37,583 bases of DNA, taken from positions 1 through 37,583 of IMG/VR virus record IMGVR_UViG_3300043543_000547; one strand, 5' to 3'. Every line of letters begins with the position of its first letter. Within the stretch, counting starts at the first letter, position 1. Position numbers and translations under genes: made by a program. The notes under the pieces were generated by a model, which saw nothing but the letters and a program-made list of their open reading frames with translations, was not told the DNA's origin and did no database searches. Of the stretch, positions 1-7,012 are shown piece by piece. Source of the stretch: a virus.

Positions 1-470
1 CCACCGACATTATGCCGTGGTTTTATCACCACACCGCCCACGACGTTCCGATGTCCATCAAACTCGCAAGACAGGTCAACCGTCAGGTTGGGAGGTCGCT
101 GGAGACTTACTACTACCTCACCGAGCGTGCAGGGGTCGTTACCGACGAAAAAGGAAATGCTCTCTACGCTATCCCGAAAGAGTTCCCTGCGGTTCTTCCT
201 TCTCTTATCGCAGGACACAGACTTTCCAAAGAAGCAGAAGCCTACAGGGAGAAAAGACAAAGAAGAATTGCTCACCCTGAAGGGTATCAGTATGAACTGC
301 TCTTTAGAGGTGAGTATCCCAGCATAACGGAACCGAAATTCAGGCTCCCACGTCCGAGAGTCAGGATATTCCCGCTTCCTAAGGAACTGGAGGAGAAGCC
401 AACTCCGCCTAAAAAGAAGGCACCGTTTGAGACTTTTGAGGTTCCAGGACTGCGGAAATACCTGGAATGA
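1..470 (+). CDS. C-terminal end of the giant internal virion protein (gene continues from 32069 across the window ends)
   Basis: The frame is open from base 1, has no ribosome site in the first 11 bases, and ends with TGA at 468-470. Placing the last base of the window before base 1 keeps the frame: the codons run CAA, ACC, ACC, GAC, ATT, ATG. This is therefore best read as the last ~156 residues of the gene that starts at 32069, not as a separate gene starting at the ATG at 12. The tail end is basic and proline-rich (residues such as EEKPTPPKKKAP), typical of an unstructured C-terminus. A separate 152-residue protein starting at 12 remains possible if the window is not circular. Confidence 0.75.
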   Translation, partial: TDIMPWFYHHTAHDVPMSIKLARQVNRQVGRSLETYYYLTERAGVVTDEKGNALYAIPKEFPAVLPSLIAGHRLSKEAEAYREKRQRRIAHPEGYQYELLFRGEYPSITEPKFRLPRPRVRIFPLPKELEEKPTPPKKKAPFETFEVPGLRKYLE

Positions 471-490
471 CTTTTTCTGCAACAATTCGC

Positions 491-590
491 TAAATTGCGA
501 TTTTAGGCGGGGGTTTTGACAAAAGGGTTTCCCCATAGGGCTAAGGAGTTACACCCCCCGAAAACCTATGTTTCACGGACGTTTCACGGG
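491..590 (+). repeat. Left copy of a ~100-bp inverted repeat flanking the structural arm
   Basis: Read on the plus strand, this stretch matches the reverse complement of 17628-17728. Shared blocks in order are a GCGATTTT-AGG-G-run block, an ATAGGG-rich block, a CCCCC-GAAAA block, and two GTTTCACGG blocks, with small insertions between them. It begins 20 bases after the stop of the last late gene. A TTGACA at 516-521 lies inside it, without a good -10 box. The divergence between copies with conserved blocks suggests a maintained function rather than a recent duplication (inference). Confidence 0.75.
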
Positions 591-635
591 CATTTGCTAC
601 TTTCACCTGCCCGTAACCGTCTATTTTCAGGCAGA

Positions 636-1022
636 GTGGTGCTTATCTGGGGACTTATCCTCTGGGCGGGAGCCTATTACGCTCATACGCTTGCCGTAGG
701 GAATGTTATTTTCAAACCCAACGGCGAAGTCTATTTTCACGTCTTTCGGTGGGAAGGAAATGCTTTTGTTGAATACGAAGGGGCAGTGTTCAGTTACGTC
801 TCAGAAGTTCGTTACGACCCCTGGAGACGCTCGTGGAACGTTGTTCTTTTGGGTTACGGAACGGGAAGACGTTTGCAGGACTACACTCCCATTTCAACGG
901 TTATAAACCTCGTGAATAACGGTAACCCTTACGGCTATCGTATCTGGTATGGCTTCGCTTCGTTTTCTTCCGTCTTCGGAACCAACGGGTGGAACATCTC
1001 CTTCCCGTTCGCTCCCGACTAA
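636..1022 (+). CDS. Small membrane-anchored or secreted protein of unknown function
   Basis: Starting at the GTG at 636 (or 639) gives 128 residues with an N-terminal hydrophobic segment (VVLIWGLILWAGAYY) that fits a signal peptide or membrane anchor. It is followed by an aromatic, Tyr/Trp/Gly/Asn-rich extracytoplasmic part suggesting a beta-rich fold. The frame is open back to a TTG at 516, but that part overlaps the inverted repeat and looks non-coding. The ribosome site is weak (AGG four bases before 636), so the start is uncertain. The stop overlaps the stop of the convergent holin-like gene. Its position between the late operon and the lysis arm would fit a lysis or superinfection role, but no family was recognised. 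Confidence 0.55.
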   Translation: MVLIWGLILWAGAYYAHTLAVGNVIFKPNGEVYFHVFRWEGNAFVEYEGAVFSYVSEVRYDPWRRSWNVVLLGYGTGRRLQDYTPISTVINLVNNGNPYGYRIWYGFASFSSVFGTNGWNISFPFAPD

Positions 1023-1231
1023 CGGGAGTTCAGTTTATCCAGTCTTTTCGCAACTTCTTCCAGTTTCTCTGCTACTTTCTCCAGGAGTTGGTTCTGCCTG
1101 TTAAGGACGAACCAGAGGACAAGTCCCAGAAGACCCATCGCTCCCACTCTCTCAAAAGAGGAAGGGTCTACCTGAGCGTAGGCTCCGATGGAGAAAAGGA
1201 TGGCAAGAAGACTTGCTTCAACCTTCCCCAT
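1019..1231 (-). CDS. Holin-like small membrane protein with C-terminal coiled coil
   Basis: This 70-residue protein has a hydrophobic N-terminus (ASLLAILFSIGAYA), a second hydrophobic stretch (GAMGLLGLVLWFVL, about 30-43), and then a charged helix with heptad spacing (QLLEKVAEKLEEVAKRLDKL). One or two membrane helices followed by a short amphipathic coil is the layout of BhlA/UviB-type phage holins. It could alternatively be a spanin-like or membrane-tethering peptide. Its start overlaps the end of the upstream membrane-protein gene (1218-1394), so translation is probably coupled. It is the last gene of the minus-strand lysis arm. Confidence 0.65.
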   Translation of the reverse strand: MGKVEASLLAILFSIGAYAQVDPSSFERVGAMGLLGLVLWFVLNRQNQLLEKVAEKLEEVAKRLDKLNSR

Positions 1232-1394
1232 TCTTTTTGGCTATTCCCCGTGAGATGGAAAACCCTGCAGTGGCGGAACTTATAATGACGGTGAACTGCT
1301 CTGCCGAGAGTTGACCCGTGTAGAAAAGCCACCACGCAGAGAGAACGGTGAAGACCGTGAGAACCCATTCACGGTTAGGATTGAAGAACCTCAT
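1218..1394 (-). CDS. Small two-helix membrane protein, holin candidate
   Basis: A 58-residue frame starts with ATG at 1392-1394 and stops at 1218-1220 on the minus strand, with a GGAGGG ribosome site a few bases upstream of the ATG. The protein begins MRFFNPNREW, continues with a hydrophobic helix (VLTVFTVLSAWWLFY), a short polar turn (TGQLSAEQ), a second hydrophobic helix (FTVIISSATAGFSI), and ends in a basic tail (RGIAKKNGEG). Two helices in fewer than 60 residues with a charged end is a typical small-holin layout. It overlaps both neighbours by a few bases (ATGA with the upstream stop), as in a tight lysis operon. Which of the two adjacent membrane proteins is the holin, and which an antiholin or accessory, cannot be told. 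Confidence 0.7.
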   Translation of the reverse strand: MRFFNPNREWVLTVFTVLSAWWLFYTGQLSAEQFTVIISSATAGFSISRGIAKKNGEG

Positions 1395-1582
1395 TTGACC
1401 CTCCTTACTTTCGGTGTTTTGGGTTTGGCTATTTTAGCCCCTGCTCTCCTTGCTTCTGAAAGTGCAATCGCAAGGGCTTGTTTTCTACTCGTTACGAGTC
1501 TTCCTGAAGAACTCCTCAAGGTTCCCGCCTTGAACTCACGGAGAACCTTTCGGATTTTGGAAATACCTTTCCTTCGTGGCAT
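1391..1582 (-). CDS. Small basic phage protein, DUF6496-like
   Basis: This 63-residue, strongly basic protein begins MPRRKGISKIRKVLREFKAG and contains the pattern VTSRKQALAIALSEARRAG. That pattern is familiar from small conserved proteins in many tailed-phage and bacterial genomes (the DUF6496 type, typically of the form TSRKQAIAIALSEARKAG). The role is unknown; the Lys/Arg content suggests nucleic-acid binding. It ends in an ATGA overlap with the downstream membrane gene and starts seven bases after the amidase stop, so it is part of the lysis operon. The family assignment is from memory of the motif. Confidence 0.75.
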   Translation of the reverse strand: MPRRKGISKIRKVLREFKAGTLRSSSGRLVTSRKQALAIALSEARRAGAKIAKPKTPKVRRVK

Positions 1583-1588
1583 ACACTC

Positions 1589-2308
1589 TTATAGACGCTT
1601 TGAAGGGTCTATTCGCACCGTTTTCGTTGCGGGGTCGTAGGAAAAAGACACTCCGAGCCTTACAAGAAGAGGACGGAGTTTCACGTAAATAGCCCCTTCA
1701 TAGAGTTCAGGGTCTAACTCCTCTGTAACGTCCTCTGACCCAATGAAGATATCGGGGTGTTCTTTCTTAGGGGAAACCTCAAGGGAGGTTTTGAGTTTGT
1801 GCCAGGGAAAGGTCTTCCCTGGGTCTTTTCTCCTTAAAGGGTCAACAAGAGCGTGAGAGTAGATGAACGCTATGGGGTAAAGATGACACCACCAGTGAAC
1901 CCATTTTATCCCCAACTCCACTTGTTCCTTTGGATAGGGAGCGTCCCCCGCTGTGTGAACGAAAGCGAGGTGCAAAGCCCTGGAGTTGATGTCGGTTTTC
2001 CCGTCAATGGGGTCTTTGCACTGTTTTCTTACCCCTCCTGCCTTGAACTCGTCGTGGACGACCCTTACGGAGATGAGTTTCCCTTCTGTAGCAGGGTTAG
2101 AGACAATTACGTGGTAGGAGGCTTCCGATTTAGGGTCAGTAACTCTTGACAGAGCACCTCCCACCGTCGTCCCCGCCGTAGCGTGAATGACAATACGGTC
2201 AATGACCTTAGAGTTTCTCCTCCAGACGTTAGGAGTTGCGACCTTAAGGTCTTCTCTGGGTCTTTGAGGCGACCCCTCAAAACCTTCGGGAACCTTCAGG
2301 ATTTCCAT
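1589..2308 (-). CDS. Endolysin: N-acetylmuramoyl-L-alanine amidase (Amidase_2) with C-terminal copper-amine-oxidase-N-like domain
   Basis: This 239-residue protein would cut the amide bond between N-acetylmuramic acid and L-alanine in peptidoglycan at the end of infection. The zinc ligands of the AmpD/T7-lysozyme fold are visible: His42 in IVIHATAG, His152 in IYSHALVD, and Asp162 in KDPGKTFPW (with Lys165). Residues about 205-233 (YVKLRPLLVRLGVSFSYD, then KTVRI) look like the short domain found as a wall-binding or stalk module in many Gram-positive and thermophile proteins (Cu_amine_oxidN1 type). There is no signal peptide, so release probably needs a holin. The start has GGAGA eight bases upstream. 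It overlaps the nuclease-like gene before it by 32 bases. Confidence 0.9.
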   Translation of the reverse strand: MEILKVPEGFEGSPQRPREDLKVATPNVWRRNSKVIDRIVIHATAGTTVGGALSRVTDPKSEASYHVIVSNPATEGKLISVRVVHDEFKAGGVRKQCKDPIDGKTDINSRALHLAFVHTAGDAPYPKEQVELGIKWVHWWCHLYPIAFIYSHALVDPLRRKDPGKTFPWHKLKTSLEVSPKKEHPDIFIGSEDVTEELDPELYEGAIYVKLRPLLVRLGVSFSYDPATKTVRIDPSKRL

Positions 2309-2615
2309 TTCTTAGTTCTCCTATGGATACTACCCTGAGATGCCATTTCCTTTTTCTCTTTGACCATATATGATACACGAAATCCATTCCCTTTATCTTC
2401 CCGAGTTTCCTTACGAGTTCCCTGTCTACGGGATAGATACTCCTGGTTCTTACCTGAACCAGAAGGGGTTTTTTCTTTGGGTCTATACACAAAATATCCC
2501 CAAAACCGAAAAGGTCTCTCCTTTTACGGGCATAAGGGTTGAAGGTTTCTACTTTCTCCACGAAAGCGTATTCTTCCCTTAAAACCTTAAGAGACCTTTG
2601 AACAGAACTCCTCAT
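2277..2615 (-). CDS. Small PD-(D/E)XK-like nuclease-fold protein
   Basis: This 112-residue protein contains RRDLFGFGDILCID and PLLVQV, the spacing of the Asp and (E/Q)-x-K strands in small phage restriction-endonuclease-like proteins (pattern GFxDllaid...llaiQv). The catalytic Asp would be in GFGD. The usual Glu-x-Lys position is VQVR, an atypical variant seen in some members, so activity is not certain. A Holliday-junction or VRR-NUC-type role is possible. Its ATG overlaps the TGA of the hydrolase gene upstream, and its last 32 bases overlap the amidase start. Confidence 0.65.
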   Translation of the reverse strand: MRSSVQRSLKVLREEYAFVEKVETFNPYARKRRDLFGFGDILCIDPKKKPLLVQVRTRSIYPVDRELVRKLGKIKGMDFVYHIWSKRKRKWHLRVVSIGELRNGNPEGSRRF

Positions 2616-3634
2616 AGGGAAACAAAATCATAGGGGCTCTTATCCCATATAACCTCAAAGGTCTTAAGGGAAAGTTTCTTATCAAAGAGTTTACATAAAG
2701 AGGGATTTCTCTCAAGGAGATAAAGGAAAGAGTCATAATGAGGAAAATTACTCCCATTTTCCTTAAGGAATTTTTCATATTTATCAGCAACCCATAAATC
2801 AGAACAAGACTCCTTATCATACGTTAAATGACGAAACCTACCATCAATGGGAGAATGGATACATACAAGAACGCTATCCTTCGTTAACCTACTTAAAGCC
2901 ATATTCCATAACTTAACCATTACAAGAGAGTCAAGGGGAATACCTTCCTTATCAAGGAAACTTACTCCTATTTCCGTAATGCATTCCTTGTAAGGGTAAG
3001 TAACGTTTTTGAAACTGTCGTAGATATGGTAAGTATCGTAAAAGAGTTTTTGGTCGCTTCCTATGTAAATATGCCTTCTTATTCTTCCTATGGAAGATAG
3101 GGATTTTATTCCTAAGGTTCCTATGAAATCTTCTGTCTTGTTCTCTATGTATCTATAAAACGGTTCATAGTGTCTTAAGACTCTATAAGGAGTGAATTGA
3201 TACGTCTCTGCTCCGTTAAAGATGTCTATGAAAACGTTTTCCTTTGCTTCCTTCCTTATGGCGGTAAATACTCTATCTTTCATAAATTCCCTTTCCTGGT
3301 ATAAGGCTTCAAGGATTTTTACGTCTCCTCTCCCATAAGGAGAAAACATCCATTTTGCGGTTTCTCCTATATCCTCCGAACCAGAGAAAGCGGAAAGAAT
3401 AGGGGAGATGTTGAAAAGGGTAAAGATGATTTTCCCGCCCAGAGAAGTCCAGTCATCTACGAGTTTGTAAATGTGGGTGATGTTCTGTTCAGAAGGAGGG
3501 AACCAGGAAGGGTGGAAAGTTAAAGGGAACCTGAGAACCCTGAACCCAGCGGTATAAAGAAACGTCATCTCCGCTTCCCTTTCGGTAAAGCGAGGAGAGA
3601 ACACCCACGGGTGGATGGAAACCCCTACGTCCAT
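2612..3634 (-). CDS. Putative glycoside hydrolase of (beta/alpha)8-barrel type
   Basis: In this 340-residue protein the N-terminus (DVGVSIHPW, then EAEMTFLYTAGFRVLRFPL and GGKIIFTLFN) resembles the first strands of clan GH-A barrels such as GH5 and GH39, where the enzyme describes a helix then strand with GF-x-xLR. Glu143 (FNGAE) and Glu221 (CITEIGVS) are candidate acid/base and nucleophile residues, since GH-A nucleophiles often sit in a TE-x-G context. It has no signal peptide and no obvious extra domain. Among lysis genes it may degrade cell wall or a capsule/biofilm polysaccharide; it could also be a virion depolymerase. The family assignment is from motif shape only. The start overlaps the end of the small gene at 3625. 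Confidence 0.55.
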   Translation of the reverse strand: MDVGVSIHPWVFSPRFTEREAEMTFLYTAGFRVLRFPLTFHPSWFPPSEQNITHIYKLVDDWTSLGGKIIFTLFNISPILSAFSGSEDIGETAKWMFSPYGRGDVKILEALYQEREFMKDRVFTAIRKEAKENVFIDIFNGAETYQFTPYRVLRHYEPFYRYIENKTEDFIGTLGIKSLSSIGRIRRHIYIGSDQKLFYDTYHIYDSFKNVTYPYKECITEIGVSFLDKEGIPLDSLVMVKLWNMALSRLTKDSVLVCIHSPIDGRFRHLTYDKESCSDLWVADKYEKFLKENGSNFPHYDSFLYLLERNPSLCKLFDKKLSLKTFEVIWDKSPYDFVSL

Positions 3635-3846
3635 TCTGCAAAGAACTCAATTTGCATCTTGACGGTTATGGTGAAGAAGAGGACTTTGAACTTCTCGTTG
3701 ACAAGGCAGGGAAGGAGGTTATTGATTTTTCTCCCGAAAGCCTCTACGAGAGGGCGTGCGTCTTCAGGGAACGCTTCCTTGAAGACTCTGAACTGAAGTT
3801 CTGAACTACCAACTCTTACTTTTGCGTAGACTGTCAGAACGACCAT
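3625..3846 (-). CDS. Hypothetical small protein
   Basis: A 73-residue protein with no recognised motif, beginning MVVLTVYAKVRVGS with alternating hydrophobic residues that suggest beta strands. It overlaps the downstream hydrolase start by ten bases. There is no Shine-Dalgarno sequence. The 7-base element ACGTCTA (minus strand, 3863-3857) lies ten bases before the ATG, as it does before two late genes, although its upstream partner box is poor here. Weakly supported as coding, mainly by overlap and strand context. Confidence 0.45.
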   Translation of the reverse strand: MVVLTVYAKVRVGSSELQFRVFKEAFPEDARPLVEAFGRKINNLLPCLVNEKFKVLFFTITVKMQIEFFAEWT

Positions 3847-3880
3847 TCTGTCTTTTTAGACGTCTTATAAAGCGGGAAAG

Positions 3881-4090
3881 TTGCTTATAGACCTGATGGG
3901 GTTGTCGGGAATTACGGACAGGACGGGAATTGTTATCACCCGCATCCTGTTCCTTTGCCTTGGGCTTCTTATAGGGAGTTACTTTTGCAAGGTCGCCGAA
4001 GAGATAAGGCAGGGAGAAATCTCTGCTTGCTCCCTCGCTACGGGTCTTGTGCTCTTTATGGTGGTTGTTTATTTTCTCTTTAGACTCTAA
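3881..4090 (+). CDS. Small two-helix membrane protein, possible holin or antiholin
   Basis: A 69-residue frame from a TTG at 3881, or 64 residues from the ATG at 3896. It carries two clear hydrophobic segments (ITRILFLCLGLLIGSY and LATGLVLFMVVVYFLF) separated by a charged loop (KVAEEIRQGE). It is the only plus-strand gene inside the minus-strand lysis arm and sits back to back with 3625-3846 and tail to tail with 4091-4456. Size and layout fit a class II holin or a membrane accessory protein. Neither start has a strong ribosome site, so the N-terminus is uncertain. Confidence 0.5.
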   Translation: MLIDLMGLSGITDRTGIVITRILFLCLGLLIGSYFCKVAEEIRQGEISACSLATGLVLFMVVVYFLFRL

Positions 4091-4456
4091 CTACCACCAT
4101 CCCCTTTTTCGGTGATGGAGTAGGGCTTTTCGGAGACTTCCATATCTGCTCAGGGCGTAACGCTTTGCCCATCTTGCCTGTTCAAGGGGGCAAGCCGAAG
4201 AACACCCTTTTTGACCAAAGAGCCCTCCAACCTTTGGGTTTTTGTGCTTTCTGTTTCGCCATCTGTCCTCCCGCCAGGAGATTTCCTTTAGACACCGAAG
4301 TTCGTTATCGGTAAGCGGAACGAAAATCTTTAGCCTGTTCCACTCCTTGAAGAAGGGGACAGAGGCGTCGTCATAACCCCTAAAGGGCGGGAGAGACGGG
4401 GGATGTAGAAAAACTCCTCCGCAAAGACAGAAGACCACGAAACTTACCATCAGCAT
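4091..4456 (-). CDS. Secreted lysozyme/lytic-transglycosylase-like protein
   Basis: This 121-residue protein opens with a short hydrophobic signal (MLMVSFVVFCLCGGVFL). The C-terminal half resembles small transglycosylase/resuscitation-factor domains: ISWREDRW matches the place of the catalytic Glu motif (usually I-x-x-RESGW), GGLFGQ follows it, and the end ARWAKRYALSRYGSLRKA...GWW is the familiar helix-turn ending in GWW or GWY. Glu63 is the catalytic candidate. It would cut glycan strands, complementing the amidase. It is the first gene of the minus-strand lysis arm, starting just left of the replication promoter region. A signal-arrest mode of export is possible, judging from the signal alone. 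Confidence 0.65.
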   Translation of the reverse strand: MLMVSFVVFCLCGGVFLHPPSLPPFRGYDDASVPFFKEWNRLKIFVPLTDNELRCLKEISWREDRWRNRKHKNPKVGGLFGQKGCSSACPLEQARWAKRYALSRYGSLRKALLHHRKRGWW

Positions 4457-4474
4457 AGGCTACGAGAGGGGTGG

Positions 4475-4521
4475 GTTGGGGATGGGTCATACCTTATGGC
4501 AGTCTGACCGCAATCCCCAAC
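4475..4521. promoter_or_regulatory. Inverted repeat in the divergent region between lysis and replication genes
   Basis: A perfect 9-base inverted repeat, GTTGGGGAT at 4475-4483 and ATCCCCAAC at 4513-4521, lies between the minus-strand lysis genes and the plus-strand replication promoter. Flanking CGAGAG and CTCTCG sequences continue the symmetry imperfectly. It could be an operator for a regulator or an RNA hairpin on a leftward transcript. On the minus strand a TTGCGG-N16-TATGAC pair in the middle could be a weak leftward promoter. Confidence 0.45.
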
Positions 4522-4585
4522 GTGCGGAAGAACCGCTCTCGCAACTCCCATTATACCCCCGAATTTGTGGTTACTTTCGTAGGTC

Positions 4586-4614
4586 TTGACAAGCCTTTCT
4601 GGGGAGGGTAATAT
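4586..4614 (+). promoter_or_regulatory. Sigma-70-type promoter of the replication operon
   Basis: TTGACA at 4586-4591, 17 bases of spacer, and TAATAT at 4609-4614 give a near-perfect primary-sigma promoter. It sits just before the DNA polymerase fusion gene. The predicted transcription start (about 4620-4622) lies at or after the first candidate ATG, so a transcript from this promoter would be leaderless from the ATG at 4622 or need a further upstream start for the ATG at 4613. It is unlike both the cassette promoters and the late promoters, suggesting use of unmodified host polymerase early in infection (inference). Confidence 0.75.
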
Positions 4615-7012
4615 GGAGGCTATGCGGAAGAACTGCGTGAACTATCAGGATTGCCCTCGCAAGAAGGATTGCCCTATCTGGTTTGTCAAAAACAAACACG
4701 TCAAAGAAGTGGGCAATCCTAAGAAAGCAAGAGTTCTCGTCGTTGGGATGTCCCCTGGAACGGAAGAAGTCATCAAGGGGGAAGTTTTCGTTGGTGCCTC
4801 TGGAAAACTTTTGCGGGAAGCCTTAAGAAACGTTGGGTTTTCCTTAAGCGATTGTTATCTCACCAATCCCGTTAAGTGCCGTCCTCTTGATGAAAGTCTT
4901 ATCACCGCTCAGGTTGTCAAGGACTGCACCTCAGAGCACTTCCTTAACTGGGAAGTGAAACTCCTTAACCCCGAAATCATCATTGCCCTTGGGAAGGTTG
5001 CGGGTTATGCTCTGGGAGTTACTGATTTCAGACAACGCCTTTCGGACGTTCGTGGAAAAGTCCTTGAGTCTCCTCACTTTCCTGGCGTTCCCGTTATCGT
5101 TACTCCCCACCCCGCTTATTTCTTAAGGAACCCAAGGGAGTATCCTTCCTTTGAGAAAGACCTTTCCTTCGCCTTTGGCATCTGGAAGGGAAAAGTAGGC
5201 GAACTGAACGGGAAACTCAAAATCCTCAAAGGGAAGTTCCCAAGCATAAAAAGCGATGTGGTGTTTCTGGACACCGAAACGACTTCCTATCTCCCGCCCC
5301 TGTCTCAACTCATCTGTATTTCCCTTTGTGATGGAAATGGAAACGTCTACGTGGTCTTTCCACCTTTCAATAAGCGGGAGTTCTTGAAATTCATTAAGAA
5401 CAAGAAAATCATCGCTTACAACTTCCCCTTTGACCTGAACGTCCTCAGGTGGGAGTTTGGAGACTTTGACCTCCACGATTTTGAAGACGTGATGCTCCTC
5501 ACCAGAGTTTTCAGAGACCACGGAAGTTTTTCTCTCAAAGAGGTGGCTTACGAACTCTTAGGCGTTCCGTCCTGGGACATTGAGAAAGCAGGGGAAGTGG
5601 ACGAGAAGGTTACAAACAAACTCCTTAAGACCCTGAAGAAACGGTTCTCCCGCCTTCCTGAAGACGTCGTGCACAAAGGCTTTGGGTTTCTTCTCACTAT
5701 CCCTGAAAAGGAACTCGCTACCTACACGGCGAAGGACGTGCTTGCTACCGCTGAGATTTTCAAGAGGAAAGCGAGACTTCACACAACCGACTTCATTTAC
5801 AAAGAGTTGATGAAGCCCCTGTGCAAATATGTTGCTGACCTTGAATTCAGGGGAATGAGAGTAGACGTTAGAAGGCTAAGTGCACTTTCACGGGACTTTG
5901 AGAGGTTCCTTGAAAAAGAGCGAAAGGCTTTTCCCTTCTCTGTTTCTTCTCCGAAACAGGTTGGTGAATGGCTTTTTGAGAAGTTCGGGGGCAAACTGGA
6001 TTTGCCCGTTACCGATAACGGGAAAGTCTCTACATCCAGGGAAGCCCTCTGGGAGATTTTCCAGGCAACGGGAGATGAGACCTTAAAGCGACTCATTCTC
6101 ATTCGCTCGGTGGAGCAGGTTTACAAACTCTCCATTTCTGGGCTTTCTGCCAGACTTCTGGATGGAAGGCTTTATCCCAAATACCGATTGTTTCTCACGT
6201 CCTCAGGGAGACTTTCGGGTGGTGAAGACTCGTATAACGTCCAGAATATCCCTGGATTTGTAAGGCAGGTGTTCTTGCCCGATGAAGGGCATTACCTCGT
6301 GGAGTTTGACTACTCACAGATGGAGGTGAGGTGCCTTGCGATGCTTTCGCAGGACAAAAGGCTTCTGGAGGCTTGTCGTTCTGAAGACCTGCACGCTTTC
6401 GTGGCAACGCAAGTGTTCGGGAAAAAGGACATCGCCGAAGACGAAAGGAAAATAGCGAAATCCATTACCTTCGGGCTTATTTACGGAGGTTCTCCTGAGG
6501 CACTGGCATTCCGAACGGGACTTGACAAAGAGAGAGTAAAGAAGGTTCTCAAAGCCTTTGAAAGAAAATTCCCGACTGCCTGGGAATGGCTGGAGAAACA
6601 GGTAGAGGTCGCAAGAGAACACTTTTACGTTACAACTCCCTGGGGGCGAAAGAGGTTTATCCCTGAGATTGACTCTTATGACCCGTCCTTGAGACGGCAC
6701 GGGGAGAACGTTGCCCGTAACCACGCTATTCAGTCTATCGCTTCTGATATGACGTGCTTCGGTGCGGTTAGGCTTCTCAAAGAGTTTCCCTTTGCGAGTC
6801 TTTACGCTCTTGTGCACGACTCCATTGTTGTTCAAGTTCCGAAAGGAAAGGCAAAGAAACTCAAAGAGGAGGGAATAGAGTGCTTACTCACTGAGTTCCC
6901 TCATCTCCCGTCTGTCCCTCTTGCGTGCAAGGCAAGAGTATCGGATAGGTGGGGAGAAGTTCAAGACTTTGACCCAAATCTCTTTGTCAAATGGGGGAAT
7001 GGAAATGAATGA
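4613..7012 (+). CDS. Uracil-DNA glycosylase / 3'-5' exonuclease / family A DNA polymerase fusion
   Basis: A 799-residue replicative polymerase. Residues 1-195 are a family 4/5-type uracil-DNA glycosylase with GMSPGTEE (45-52), FVGASG (59-64), HPAYFLR (166-172) and cysteines at 8, 14, 20, 89 and 105 that fit a 4Fe-4S cluster. Residues ~215-390 are a DnaQ-like proofreading exonuclease with FLDTETT (Asp220, Glu222), a middle N-x-x-x-D motif and a YTAKD third motif. The rest is the PolA palm/fingers with EFDYSQMEVR (motif A), RKIAKSITFGLIYG (motif B) and VHDSIVV (motif C, Ser in place of the usual Glu). There is no 5' nuclease domain. SPO1-type phage polymerases carry a similar N-terminal glycosylase. 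Start choice: ATG 4613 follows GGGGAGGG; ATG 4622 is the alternative. Confidence 0.95.
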   Translation: MEAMRKNCVNYQDCPRKKDCPIWFVKNKHVKEVGNPKKARVLVVGMSPGTEEVIKGEVFVGASGKLLREALRNVGFSLSDCYLTNPVKCRPLDESLITAQVVKDCTSEHFLNWEVKLLNPEIIIALGKVAGYALGVTDFRQRLSDVRGKVLESPHFPGVPVIVTPHPAYFLRNPREYPSFEKDLSFAFGIWKGKVGELNGKLKILKGKFPSIKSDVVFLDTETTSYLPPLSQLICISLCDGNGNVYVVFPPFNKREFLKFIKNKKIIAYNFPFDLNVLRWEFGDFDLHDFEDVMLLTRVFRDHGSFSLKEVAYELLGVPSWDIEKAGEVDEKVTNKLLKTLKKRFSRLPEDVVHKGFGFLLTIPEKELATYTAKDVLATAEIFKRKARLHTTDFIYKELMKPLCKYVADLEFRGMRVDVRRLSALSRDFERFLEKERKAFPFSVSSPKQVGEWLFEKFGGKLDLPVTDNGKVSTSREALWEIFQATGDETLKRLILIRSVEQVYKLSISGLSARLLDGRLYPKYRLFLTSSGRLSGGEDSYNVQNIPGFVRQVFLPDEGHYLVEFDYSQMEVRCLAMLSQDKRLLEACRSEDLHAFVATQVFGKKDIAEDERKIAKSITFGLIYGGSPEALAFRTGLDKERVKKVLKAFERKFPTAWEWLEKQVEVAREHFYVTTPWGRKRFIPEIDSYDPSLRRHGENVARNHAIQSIASDMTCFGAVRLLKEFPFASLYALVHDSIVVQVPKGKAKKLKEEGIECLLTEFPHLPSVPLACKARVSDRWGEVQDFDPNLFVKWGNGNE

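Noticed and set aside
516-635. N-terminal extension of the membrane-anchored protein from TTG 516
   Set aside because: The segment coincides with the inverted repeat, has no ribosome site, and would place ~40 basic residues before the signal-like helix.
3611-3796. Plus-strand 61-codon frame
   Set aside because: It is opposite the hydrolase start and the 3625 gene, has no ribosome site and a composition typical of antisense translation.
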